The notes under the pieces are model-generated. The model was not told where the DNA came from. It saw only the letters and a list, made by a program, of their open reading frames with translations, and did no database searches. Below are positions 1-6,206 of a stretch of 9,463 nucleotides of DNA, piece by piece; the first letter of the stretch is position 1, and every line of letters starts with the position of its first letter. Source of the stretch: Azoarcus sp. (GTDB taxonomy: Bacteria > Pseudomonadota > Gammaproteobacteria > Burkholderiales > Rhodocyclaceae); the NCBI GenBank assembly GCA_023230755.1, contig JALNWS010000157.1, positions 1 to 9,463 on the forward strand, given 5' to 3'. The position numbers and the translations under genes are program-made.

Positions 1-398
1 TCGAAAAAACGAACCGGCCTCAACGCTTCGACGATCAGGCGCTTGATCTCTTTGGGCGGTCGCCGTCCCGCCTCATGCGTGTGGATGGCCTCCGCAATCA
101 GCAGGGCCGCATCGACCTTCTCTGCAACCGTGCGCCGCAGTTCTTCCTCGGAGCCAGAACGGGTGAACTCGAGATAGCCGAGCGCCGAACGCATCTCCGC
201 GGTGAGCCTTTCTTCGAGCTGCCGGGTTATGACCTCCTCGATCCGGCTAAGCGATGCATGGTGATCCGCAACCTGCCGCCAGGAATAGAAACTGGCGAGC
301 GAGAGCGTGAGGAAGAAAACAATCACCAGCGTACCGATAAGGTACAAGCGCGGAACCGTATTCTCGTTGCAGGAAAGAGGCGAGGAGGAGTGCAGCAA
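1..398 (-). CDS. Cache-domain membrane sensor protein, N-terminal part (cut by left window edge)
   Basis: The reverse strand is open from a TAG at 419-417 to the window edge, giving 132 residues from a TTG at 398-396. After a short polar leader comes one strongly hydrophobic helix (about residues 18-38), then a long amphipathic helix (about 45-80) and a segment ending IKRLIVEALRPVRFF. In Cache-type (sCache/dCache_2) sensors this ending directly precedes the conserved DGxGYxF strand, so the reading is an inner-membrane sensor with a periplasmic ligand-binding domain. The output domain (kinase, GGDEF/EAL or chemotaxis) lies outside the window and cannot be named. The start is uncertain: no ATG or GTG fits upstream of the membrane helix, and TTG 398 has only a weak GGAT ribosome binding site, with CTG 395 as another option. 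The in-frame ATG about 200 bases downstream would remove the membrane anchor. A TACAAT box at 444-439 on the same strand supports a start near 398. Confidence 0.72.
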   Translation of the reverse strand, partial: MLHSSSPLSCNENTVPRLYLIGTLVIVFFLTLSLASFYSWRQVADHHASLSRIEEVITRQLEERLTAEMRSALGYLEFTRSGSEEELRRTVAEKVDAALLIAEAIHTHEAGRRPPKEIKRLIVEALRPVRFF

Positions 399-419
399 GT
401 CGGATCCGCGTGGGAACTA

Positions 420-437
420 TCACTATTTACGTAGTGA
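420..437. promoter_or_regulatory. Operator-like palindrome TCACTA-N6-TAGTGA
   Basis: Two perfect 6-base arms (420-425 and 432-437) flank a 6-base centre. The palindrome begins 1 base downstream of the TACAAT box on the minus strand, so it would cover the expected transcription start of the Cache sensor gene. A third copy of the GTCACTA half-site lies at 494-500; with flanking bases it shares nine bases (TGTCACTAC) with the right arm. The arrangement suggests a transcription-factor site. The factor is unknown. Confidence 0.35.
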
Positions 438-438
438 C

Positions 439-444
439 ATTGTA
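439..444 (-). promoter_or_regulatory. Candidate -10 box (TACAAT) for the Cache sensor gene
   Basis: On the minus strand the hexamer at 444-439 reads TACAAT, five of six matches to the sigma-70 -10 consensus. It lies about 40 bases upstream of the proposed TTG start at 398. No good -35 hexamer sits 16-18 bases further upstream, so an activator may be needed or the call may be chance. Confidence 0.35.
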
Positions 445-510
445 TCCGGACGTGCCGCTTCAGCATCCCGCGATGCGCGAACATGCGGAATTTGTCACTA
501 CATCGGCCCC

Positions 511-540
511 TGGCTGCGTCTTCCGCGACCGCCGCAGCCA
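511..540. other. Inverted repeat downstream of the 42-residue gene
   Basis: TGGCTGCG at 511-518 pairs perfectly with CGCAGCCA at 533-540 around a 14-base loop. On the minus strand it starts 11 bases after the stop of the small gene at 552, where a terminator would be expected. No T-run follows on either strand, so it is not a canonical intrinsic terminator. Confidence 0.35.
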
Positions 541-551
541 AATGCCGCTCA

Positions 552-680
552 TCAACCGCGCGGCTGATTGCTCCGGCGTCGCGAACGCTGCAGCGCAACG
601 ACTTCAAGCACACCCCACAGCAAGGTGCTGACCACCGACAGTGCCGGGTAGCGCACAAACCTGCGTATCAGTCCGCTCAT
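552..680 (-). CDS. Small hypothetical protein, 42 residues, one hydrophobic segment
   Basis: The ORF runs from ATG at 680-678 to TGA at 554-552. A GGGAG ribosome binding site at 690-686, five bases before the ATG, selects this start over the in-frame ATG at 881, whose extra N-terminal part looks random. The protein begins with a basic amphipathic stretch (MSGLIRRFVRYPAL), continues with a hydrophobic segment about residues 13-30 containing LLWGVLEVVAL, and ends in an arginine-rich tail. This layout fits a single-pass or membrane-associated small protein. It resembles short conserved hypothetical proteins I recall from related betaproteobacteria, but I cannot confirm this here and know no function. 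An 8-base inverted repeat lies just downstream at 511-540. It points away from the M14 gene at 731. Confidence 0.5.
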   Translation of the reverse strand: MSGLIRRFVRYPALSVVSTLLWGVLEVVALQRSRRRSNQPRG

Positions 681-730
681 GGCAGCTCCCGCAAAGGCGC
701 GATCAAGGACCACCACCGTAGCAGGGAAAC

Positions 731-1879
731 ATGACAGTCTCACGTCAATGCTCCCCCCTGCACCGCCCTGCGCGCCGCCGCAATTTCCAGCGCTACGGAT
801 GCAGCGGCTGCGGTATGCTCGGAGGCCCGGTCCCTCAGCGACTGAATGTGACCCACCCCGAATTTCCCGAACTGGCCGCACTGGAACACGTCATCGAGAC
901 CGGCGCGGCCCGGCTCGAGACCCGGGTCGTGCACAAGGTCGACACCGGCAGGGGTGCCCCGCTTCCGCTGTATGCCATCTCACTCGGCAACCCCGCCCCC
1001 GAAATGCCTGCCATCGGCATATTCGGTGGCGTGCACGGACTGGAGCGCATTGGCGCCACCGTCGCGATCGCCTATCTGCAGTACCTGGTGACGCGCCTGC
1101 AGTGGGACGTCACCCTGCACCAGCAACTTGAGACCGTGCGCTTCGTGTTCATGCCGCTGATCAACCCCGGCGGCATGCTGCTCGGAACCCGCGCAAACCC
1201 CAATGGCGTTGACCTGATGCGCAACGCTCCGCTCGATTCGAACGAACGCGTGCCGATGCTGGTCGGCGGACAGCGGATCAGTGCGCGACTGCCGTGGTAT
1301 CGGGGCGCGAGCGAGGACACCATGGAAGCCGAAAGTCAGGCGCTATGTGACCTCGTCACGGCAGATCTGCTCACCCGCAACTTTGCCCTCGCGGTTGATT
1401 GCCACTCCGGCTTCGGCGTCAGTGACCGCATCTGGTTCCCGTATGCGCACACCCGCACCCCCTTCAATCACCTGGCGGAAATTCACGCGCTCAAAGACAT
1501 CTTCTACCGCACGCATCTTCATCACCCCTACATCTTCGAGCCCCAGAGCAGGCAGTATCTGACTCATGGTGACCTGTGGGACTTCCTGCACCTGCGCGGC
1601 TGCGAAACACCCGAACGCACTTTTCTGCCACTGACACTCGAAATGGGCTCGTGGCGCTGGATCAAGAAAAACCCGCGTCAGCTCCTGAGTCGCCACGGCA
1701 TGTTCAACCCGCTGATCGCGCATCGCCAGCAGCGTGTGCTGCGGCGCCATCTGTCGCTGCTCGACTTCCTCTCGCGCGCCAGCTGCAGCTATCTGAAATG
1801 GCTGCCACAAGGCGAGGCGCGGGACGATCATCATGCCCGCGCGATGGCACACTGGTATCCGTCTCCCCCCGCCACTTGA
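731..1879 (+). CDS. M14-family zinc carboxypeptidase-like metallopeptidase
   Basis: This is a predicted zinc hydrolase of the M14 / succinylglutamate desuccinylase-aspartoacylase fold, cleaving a terminal amide or peptide bond; the substrate is unknown. Numbered from ATG 731, the zinc ligands are H102 and E105 in GGVHGLER and H225 in DCHSGFG. The substrate-binding stretch is NPGGMLLGTRANPNGVDLMR (145-164), and the probable catalytic glutamate is E304 in LTLEMGSW, so the active site looks complete. No signal peptide is seen, which suggests a cytoplasmic enzyme. The start is unsure: ATG 731 has a close AGGGA at 723-727, but residues 1-39 are arginine-rich and unlike the rest. ATG 815 or GTG 848 (beginning MTHPEFPEL) may be the true start; GTG 848 marks where the family-like sequence begins. 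The alpha/beta hydrolase gene starts 10 bases after its stop. Confidence 0.85.
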   Translation: MTVSRQCSPLHRPARRRNFQRYGCSGCGMLGGPVPQRLNVTHPEFPELAALEHVIETGAARLETRVVHKVDTGRGAPLPLYAISLGNPAPEMPAIGIFGGVHGLERIGATVAIAYLQYLVTRLQWDVTLHQQLETVRFVFMPLINPGGMLLGTRANPNGVDLMRNAPLDSNERVPMLVGGQRISARLPWYRGASEDTMEAESQALCDLVTADLLTRNFALAVDCHSGFGVSDRIWFPYAHTRTPFNHLAEIHALKDIFYRTHLHHPYIFEPQSRQYLTHGDLWDFLHLRGCETPERTFLPLTLEMGSWRWIKKNPRQLLSRHGMFNPLIAHRQQRVLRRHLSLLDFLSRASCSYLKWLPQGEARDDHHARAMAHWYPSPPAT

Positions 1880-1889
1880 GCGTCAGCCC

Positions 1890-2684
1890 ATGACAACCTG
1901 GATTTTTCTGCGCGGACTCACACGGGAAGTCCGCCACTGGGGCAGCTTCACCGCCACCTTTGAGCACAAGGTGGCGGATGCCCGCGTGCTCACGCTCGAT
2001 CTGCCCGGCAACGGCGACCTGAACCGGCTGACCAGCCCCGTGCGGGTCGAGGAGATGGCGGAACACTGCCATGCGGCGCTCCAGGCACTGGACGTCGCGA
2101 GGCCCTGCAAGGTGCTGGCGATGTCGCTCGGGGCGATGGTGGCCGTCGCATGGACCGACGCACATCCGCAAGACATCGACAGCTGCGTGCTCATCAATAC
2201 GAGCATGCGCCCCTTCAGCCCCTTCCATCACCGCCTGCGTCCGCGCAACTATCTGCCCCTGCTCCGGCTCGCGATCGCCGGCGGCACGGCGCGGGAGCAT
2301 GAGCGTGGCGTACTCAGACTCACCAGCCGGCACCACGTCGATAGCGAGGCGGTGGCAGACGCCTGGACCCGTATCCAGGAAGCGCATCCGGTCTCGGGGC
2401 GCAACGCACTGCGCCAGCTGCTCGCCGCGGCGCGCTTTCGTGCCCCGACGCACAAACCCGCCGCCGACGTGCTCCTGCTCGCCAGCACGCGCGACACCTT
2501 GGTCAATGCCGCATGCTCACGCGCGCTGGCCGACGCCTGGCACTGCGAACTCAGGCTCCACCCCAGTGCCGGACATGACCTCCCACTGGACGACGGCGCG
2601 TGGGTGGCAGAGCAGACAGGCCAGTGGATCGAACACCACCGGCGCCAAGGCGCGAACCATGCTGCAGGTGACACCGGGCGCTAG
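1890..2684 (+). CDS. Alpha/beta hydrolase
   Basis: This 264-residue protein has the size and order of a single-domain alpha/beta hydrolase. It starts with a beta strand leading to the oxyanion-region motif LRGLTRE (7-13, where HG is usual), then LDLPGNGD (36-43). The nucleophile elbow is AMSLG with S79, the acid is D202 in STRDTLV, and the histidine is H229 in SAGHDLPLDD. The triad is therefore complete. The elbow has Ala in place of the first Gly of GxSxG. A basic, histidine-rich stretch with a hydrophobic helix (about 107-145) fits a cap. No signal peptide is visible. ATG 1890 is chosen because the protein starts directly in the first strand; an in-frame ATG at 1833 would overlap the peptidase gene. 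The 10-base gap to the peptidase gene suggests one transcript. The substrate (ester, lactone, amide) cannot be told. Confidence 0.87.
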   Translation: MTTWIFLRGLTREVRHWGSFTATFEHKVADARVLTLDLPGNGDLNRLTSPVRVEEMAEHCHAALQALDVARPCKVLAMSLGAMVAVAWTDAHPQDIDSCVLINTSMRPFSPFHHRLRPRNYLPLLRLAIAGGTAREHERGVLRLTSRHHVDSEAVADAWTRIQEAHPVSGRNALRQLLAAARFRAPTHKPAADVLLLASTRDTLVNAACSRALADAWHCELRLHPSAGHDLPLDDGAWVAEQTGQWIEHHRRQGANHAAGDTGR

Positions 2685-2789
2685 CCCAGAGACGCATCAG
2701 GATCAAGCAGGGCATGCGGGCGGCGGGTTCGATCGGGTATCCTGCACTCACTCTCAAGCCGATTCAGACTCCAGCCTGCGCACGCCCCC

Positions 2790-3215
2790 ATGATGCAGCC
2801 CGACACCGCCCCAGCCCTCAGCCTCGAATGGTCCACCCTGCAGGACAACCACGAACGCTACGAACGCGGACTGCTGTGGCTCAAGCTGGTGTCGGTCGTG
2901 CTTTCCGCCATTGCTTTCGTGAGCGGCAACGCCGCCGCGTGGATGGCTTTTCTGGTCGCGGTACTTTGGGGTCAGGAGGCGATCTTTCGCACCTTCCAGG
3001 CGCGACTGGCCGCGCGCCTCCTGCGCCTGGAAGCACTCATGCGCGAAGGGGCAGGCAGCCCTGCCGCCTGCCAGCTTCACAGTGAATGGGAAGCTGGCCG
3101 CGGCGGAACGCTCGGGCTCGTCGCCGAGTACGCCCGCAGTGCGCTGCGCCCCACCGTGGCTTTTCCGCATGCGGTGCTGGTACTCGCGCTCCTCGGGATG
3201 TCGCTGCTCGCCTGA
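2790..3215 (+). CDS. Small integral membrane protein of unknown function (141 residues)
   Basis: I do not recognise a named family. The protein has a charged N-terminus (LQDNHERYERG, 17-27), two adjacent hydrophobic segments (about 28-46 and 49-62), a basic helix facing probably the cytoplasm (about 66-86, FQARLAARLLRLEALMR), a polar stretch, and a final hydrophobic segment (about 123-141) reaching the C-terminus. This gives three likely membrane helices. Two tandem ATGs (2790, 2793) are possible starts. No clear ribosome binding site precedes them. A TATCCT hexamer at 2738-2743 could be a -10 box but lacks a -35 partner. Hydrophobicity and codon use support it as real. It stands 105 bases after the hydrolase and 122 bases before the TRAP permease, on the same strand, so a link to either is unproven. 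Confidence 0.75.
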   Translation: MMQPDTAPALSLEWSTLQDNHERYERGLLWLKLVSVVLSAIAFVSGNAAAWMAFLVAVLWGQEAIFRTFQARLAARLLRLEALMREGAGSPAACQLHSEWEAGRGGTLGLVAEYARSALRPTVAFPHAVLVLALLGMSLLA

Positions 3216-3223
3216 GCCCGGCC

Positions 3224-3253
3224 TTGACCGGGTGATACCTGCGAAAAGATACT
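3224..3253 (+). promoter_or_regulatory. Candidate sigma-70 promoter of the TRAP permease gene
   Basis: TTGACC at 3224-3229 matches five of six -35 bases, and GATACT at 3248-3253 matches four of six -10 bases, with an 18-base spacer. Transcription would start near 3260 and leave a leader of about 78 bases that contains the hairpin at 3278-3307. A small CCCGG/CCGGG inverted repeat (3217-3221 and 3228-3232) overlaps the -35 box and might be an operator or a weak terminator of the preceding gene. Confidence 0.4.
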
Positions 3254-3277
3254 GAAGCCCGAACCGGTACGGCGCGG

Positions 3278-3307
3278 CCGGATGTCGCATCGGCGACGCC
3301 AATCCGG
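3278..3307 (+). other. Imperfect hairpin in the TRAP permease leader
   Basis: CCGGAT (3278-3283) pairs with ATCCGG (3302-3307), and inside it GTCGC (3284-3288) pairs with GCGAC (3293-3297) around the tetraloop ATCG. The only flaw is a 4-base bulge (3298-3301). The structure ends 19 bases before the ribosome binding site GGAG (3327-3330), so the RNA could affect translation or stability. I recognise no known riboswitch class. Confidence 0.35.
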
Positions 3308-3337
3308 CGATCGCCACACGGGACCTGGAGAGGGTGC

Positions 3338-5986
3338 ATGAGCGATTCCAGCAACACGGCCTCAAGCGCTGGCGCCCTGTGCAACCGGAACCTGCACACC
3401 GCCAACATGGCGATGGGTCTGCGCCATCCGCAAGGGCCGGTGGCAACGCTGCTGGTCGCGGCCGGACTGACCTGGTCGCTGTTCCAGCTCTGGGTCGCCT
3501 CCCCGCTCCCGGAACTGCTTGGTACGCTGGTCTTCAACGAAACCCGGATCCGCTCGCTTCACCTTGCCTTTGCAGTATTGCTCGCCTTTCTCGCCTACCC
3601 CGCGCGACACAACGCAGACACCGCCACGGTACCGGTCCACGACGTCGTGCTGGCGGTACTCGCGGCGCTGGGGGCCGGCTACCTGGCACTGTTCTATGAC
3701 TCGGTGAGCGCCCATACCGGCGACCCGACACAGCTCGAAGTCGCTGCAGCTGCGGTGGGCCTGACCTTGTTGCTCGAAGCCACACGGCGCGTACTCGGCC
3801 TGCCGATGGTGATGATGGCGCTGACGCTGCTCGGCTACATCTTCCTCGGCCAATGGATGCCCGACCTGATCGCACACAAGGGCGCCTCCTTCGGCCGAAC
3901 CATGAGCCACATGTGGCTGACCACCGAAGGCGTGTTCGGCGTCGCGCTTGGGGTGTCGGCCGGGCTCATTTTTCTGTTCGTGCTCTTCGGTGCCCTGCTC
4001 GAAACTGCAGGGGCGGGCAGCTACTTCATCCGCAGCGCGGTGGCGCTGCTGGGACACATGCGCGGCGGCCCGGCCAAGGCGGCGGTGCTCGCCTCGGCTG
4101 CGACCGGACTGATTTCGGGTTCGTCGATCACCAACGTGGTCACCACCGGACCGCTCACCATTCCACTGATCAAGCGCGTCGGCTACCCGGCAGAAAAAGC
4201 CGCGGCCATCGAGGTCGCAGCCTCGGTCAATGGTCAGGTCATGCCACCGGTCATGGGCGCAGCGGCCTTCCTGATGGTCGAGTATGTCGGCGTGCCTTAT
4301 GTGCAGGTGCTCAAGCACGCCCTGATCTCGGCCATGGTGTCCTACCTCGGCCTGCTCTACATCGTGCATCTCGAAGCGGTAAAGGCGGATCTGCGCGGCC
4401 TGCCGCGCCGCCACTCCCCGCACTGGCAACGCTCGCTGAAAAACTTCGCACTCGGCTTCCTCGGCATCGCGCTGGTGCTGGCGGTTGTTTCCGTCATCGG
4501 TGCCGTCGTCCACGCCGTGCTGCCTAATCTGTCTTTCATGGTCATGGCTGGCCTGCTGCTGGTGGCCTACGTGGTGCTGCTGCGCATGAGCCTGCCACAC
4601 GCAGGAGAAGCACTGCCGGCCGACGCGCCGATCACCAGCCTGCCGGAATTCGCCCCAACCCTGCGTTCGGGCATGCACTTCCTGCTGCCGGTCGGCGCAC
4701 TGGTATGGAATCTGGTGATCGAGCAGCTTTCACCCACCCGCGCCGCGTTCTGGGCAACGCTTTTCCTGGCGTTCATCGTTCTCACGCAACGTCCGCTGAT
4801 GGCCTGGTTCCGCGGCGACCGCAAGGTCACCGATGCCGCCTGGGCGGGCATGCAGGACCTGGTCGACGGTCTGGCTGCCGGCGCCCGCAACATGATCACG
4901 GTGGCCATCGCAACGGCGACGGCCGGCATCATCGTCGGCACCGTCACGCTAACCGGCATCGGCCTGGTGATGACCGAGCTCGTCACCGCGCTGTCCGGAG
5001 GCAACATCATCGTCATGCTCACCTTGGTGGCGATGATCTGCCTCGTGCTCGGCATGGGCTTGCCGACAACAGCGAACTACATCGTGGTGTCCTCGCTGAT
5101 GGCGCCGGTCATCGTCAACATCGGCGCCCAGAGCGGGCTCTTCGTTCCCCTCATCGCCGCCCATCTGTTTGTCTTCTACTTCGGGCTGATGGCCGACATC
5201 ACGCCACCGGTAGGGCTGGCCTCCTATGCGGCCGCGAGCATCGCGCTGGCAAACCCGATGCGTACCGGCATCATCGCCTTTCGCTACTCCATGCGGATGG
5301 CGCTGCTGCCGTTCATGTTCGTACTCAACCCCAAGCTGCTGCTGATCGGTGTCGACGGCATCGCCCATACCCTGATCACCCTGGCCAGCGCGACGCTGGC
5401 CGGCTTCGCCTTCATCTCGGTCAATCAGGGCTGGCTGCTGATCCGCAGCACTACGACCGAACGCCTGCTGATGCTGGTTGCAGTCTTCATGCTCTTTCAC
5501 CCTGCCCTGTTCATGGACCCTCTGAACACGCCTTATCACCAGCTCATCGGTTCCGCAGCCGAAACGGCAATCACCAAAGCACCGGACCGCACGCAGATGC
5601 GCGTGCGCTTAAGAGGCATGACCCTGGAGGGAGAACAGGTGGAGCGTGGCGTATTGCTGCCGCTTGGTGCGCCTGCAGCGACCGCCCCCATGCGTCTCGC
5701 CAGCAGTGGTCTCGACGTCGCAGTCGTCGATGACGGCTTCGACATCCGTCGCGTCGCGTTCGGCAGTCAGGCGGGCAAGCTTGGCATCGAAGCCGGTTTT
5801 CGCATCATTGCGGTGGAAGTGCCGGGAGACCGCGTCGCACGCGAATGGATGTTCCTGCCGGCACTGCTCCTGCTCGCATGGGTCGCATTTCGCCAGCATC
5901 AACGGCGCCGGGACACCCGCAGCACGCCTGAGCGCCAGAGGCCGTCCACCACAGCCACCGGCCGCAAGCCGACAGACCAGGCGTGA
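3338..5986 (+). CDS. TRAP transporter fused permease (DctQ-DctM fusion, TAXI type) with C-terminal DUF3394-like domain
   Basis: This 882-residue inner-membrane protein would drive ion-coupled solute uptake with a periplasmic binding protein. Residues about 35-175 hold the small-subunit (4TM, DctQ-like) helices. Residues about 195-700 form the 12TM DctM-like part, with the signature stretches SGSSITNVVTTGPLTIPLIK (260-279), NGQVMPPVMGAAAF (298-311), GMGLPTTANYIVVSS (572-586) and MADITPPVGLASYAAAS (618-634). After a helix at 708-724, a soluble stretch (725-836) carries a PDZ-like run (VAFGSQAGKLGIEAGFRI, 806-823). A final helix (837-852) and an arginine-rich tail follow. This extra part fits DUF3394, known at the end of fused TRAP permeases. 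GGAG at 3327-3330, seven bases before ATG 3338, fixes the start. No TAXI binding-protein gene is in the window, so the substrate is unknown (dicarboxylates or amino acids are common in the family). Confidence 0.93.
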   Translation: MSDSSNTASSAGALCNRNLHTANMAMGLRHPQGPVATLLVAAGLTWSLFQLWVASPLPELLGTLVFNETRIRSLHLAFAVLLAFLAYPARHNADTATVPVHDVVLAVLAALGAGYLALFYDSVSAHTGDPTQLEVAAAAVGLTLLLEATRRVLGLPMVMMALTLLGYIFLGQWMPDLIAHKGASFGRTMSHMWLTTEGVFGVALGVSAGLIFLFVLFGALLETAGAGSYFIRSAVALLGHMRGGPAKAAVLASAATGLISGSSITNVVTTGPLTIPLIKRVGYPAEKAAAIEVAASVNGQVMPPVMGAAAFLMVEYVGVPYVQVLKHALISAMVSYLGLLYIVHLEAVKADLRGLPRRHSPHWQRSLKNFALGFLGIALVLAVVSVIGAVVHAVLPNLSFMVMAGLLLVAYVVLLRMSLPHAGEALPADAPITSLPEFAPTLRSGMHFLLPVGALVWNLVIEQLSPTRAAFWATLFLAFIVLTQRPLMAWFRGDRKVTDAAWAGMQDLVDGLAAGARNMITVAIATATAGIIVGTVTLTGIGLVMTELVTALSGGNIIVMLTLVAMICLVLGMGLPTTANYIVVSSLMAPVIVNIGAQSGLFVPLIAAHLFVFYFGLMADITPPVGLASYAAASIALANPMRTGIIAFRYSMRMALLPFMFVLNPKLLLIGVDGIAHTLITLASATLAGFAFISVNQGWLLIRSTTTERLLMLVAVFMLFHPALFMDPLNTPYHQLIGSAAETAITKAPDRTQMRVRLRGMTLEGEQVERGVLLPLGAPAATAPMRLASSGLDVAVVDDGFDIRRVAFGSQAGKLGIEAGFRIIAVEVPGDRVAREWMFLPALLLLAWVAFRQHQRRRDTRSTPERQRPSTTATGRKPTDQA

Positions 5987-6076
5987 GCCCTGGCGAGTTT
6001 TGCCACATCCCCGAAAACATGCATTCCGGGATAGATTGCCGTGCGTGATCCAGCGCACAATCAAGCCGGTTCAGCA

Positions 6077-6130
6077 TGTTTCAGAATTGTCCTGCCATGT
6101 ATCATGCATTAGTGTCAGATCGTGAATAAT
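6077..6130 (+). promoter_or_regulatory. AT-rich candidate promoter zone for the HD-GYP regulator
   Basis: TATCAT at 6100-6105 matches five of six -10 bases but has a poor -35 partner. An alternative pair is TTGTCC (6087-6092) and TAGTGT (6110-6115) with a 17-base spacer. A further AATAAT lies at 6125-6130. None is decisive. Any of them would give a leader of about 170-200 bases containing the nested inverted repeat at 6154-6206. Confidence 0.25.
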
Positions 6131-6153
6131 CAACAGCGTGTTATGCCTGCCCG

Positions 6154-6206
6154 GGTATCGCACCCCGCCAAATCCGCATGCGTTGGCGGTTGGAGCGCGC
6201 GATACC
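6154..6206. repeat. Nested inverted repeat (two perfect stem pairs)
   Basis: The outer arms GGTATCGC (6154-6161) and GCGATACC (6199-6206) are perfect 8-base complements. The inner arms CCGCCAA (6165-6171) and TTGGCGG (6183-6189) are perfect 7-base complements around an 11-base loop that itself contains the palindrome CGCATGCG (6175-6182). Three bases on the left and nine on the right separate the two stems. In RNA this makes a long two-part hairpin in the leader of the HD-GYP regulator gene, about 100 bases before its ATG. In DNA it could be a binding site. Confidence 0.6.

Noticed and set aside
75..434. 119-codon plus frame at the left edge
   Set aside because: It lies opposite the Cache sensor, whose membrane helix and family-like sequence on the minus strand are convincing; the plus product is Arg/Glu-rich without pattern.
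1833..1889. Upstream in-frame ATG of the alpha/beta hydrolase
   Set aside because: The added 19 residues overlap the peptidase gene and are proline/arginine-rich, while ATG 1890 begins directly in the first beta strand.
1704..2453. 249-codon minus frame over the peptidase-hydrolase junction
   Set aside because: It overlaps two genes with complete active sites and shows no domain.
3217..3232. CCCGG/CCGGG hairpin as a rho-independent terminator
   Set aside because: The stem is only five pairs and no T-run follows; it overlaps a good -35 box, so a terminator call is not supported.
3362..4678. 438-codon open frame on the minus strand inside the TRAP permease
   Set aside because: The His-, Arg- and Gln-rich product is typical of antisense to a hydrophobic membrane protein gene.
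4705..5733. 342-codon open frame in another plus frame inside the TRAP permease
   Set aside because: The Arg/His-rich shifted frame overlaps conserved DctM motifs; there is no sign of a frameshift in the real gene.
5991..6004. Sigma-54-like TGGC...TTGCC element after the TRAP gene
   Set aside because: Only 8 bases separate GG and GC; the sigma-54 -24/-12 promoter needs 10.
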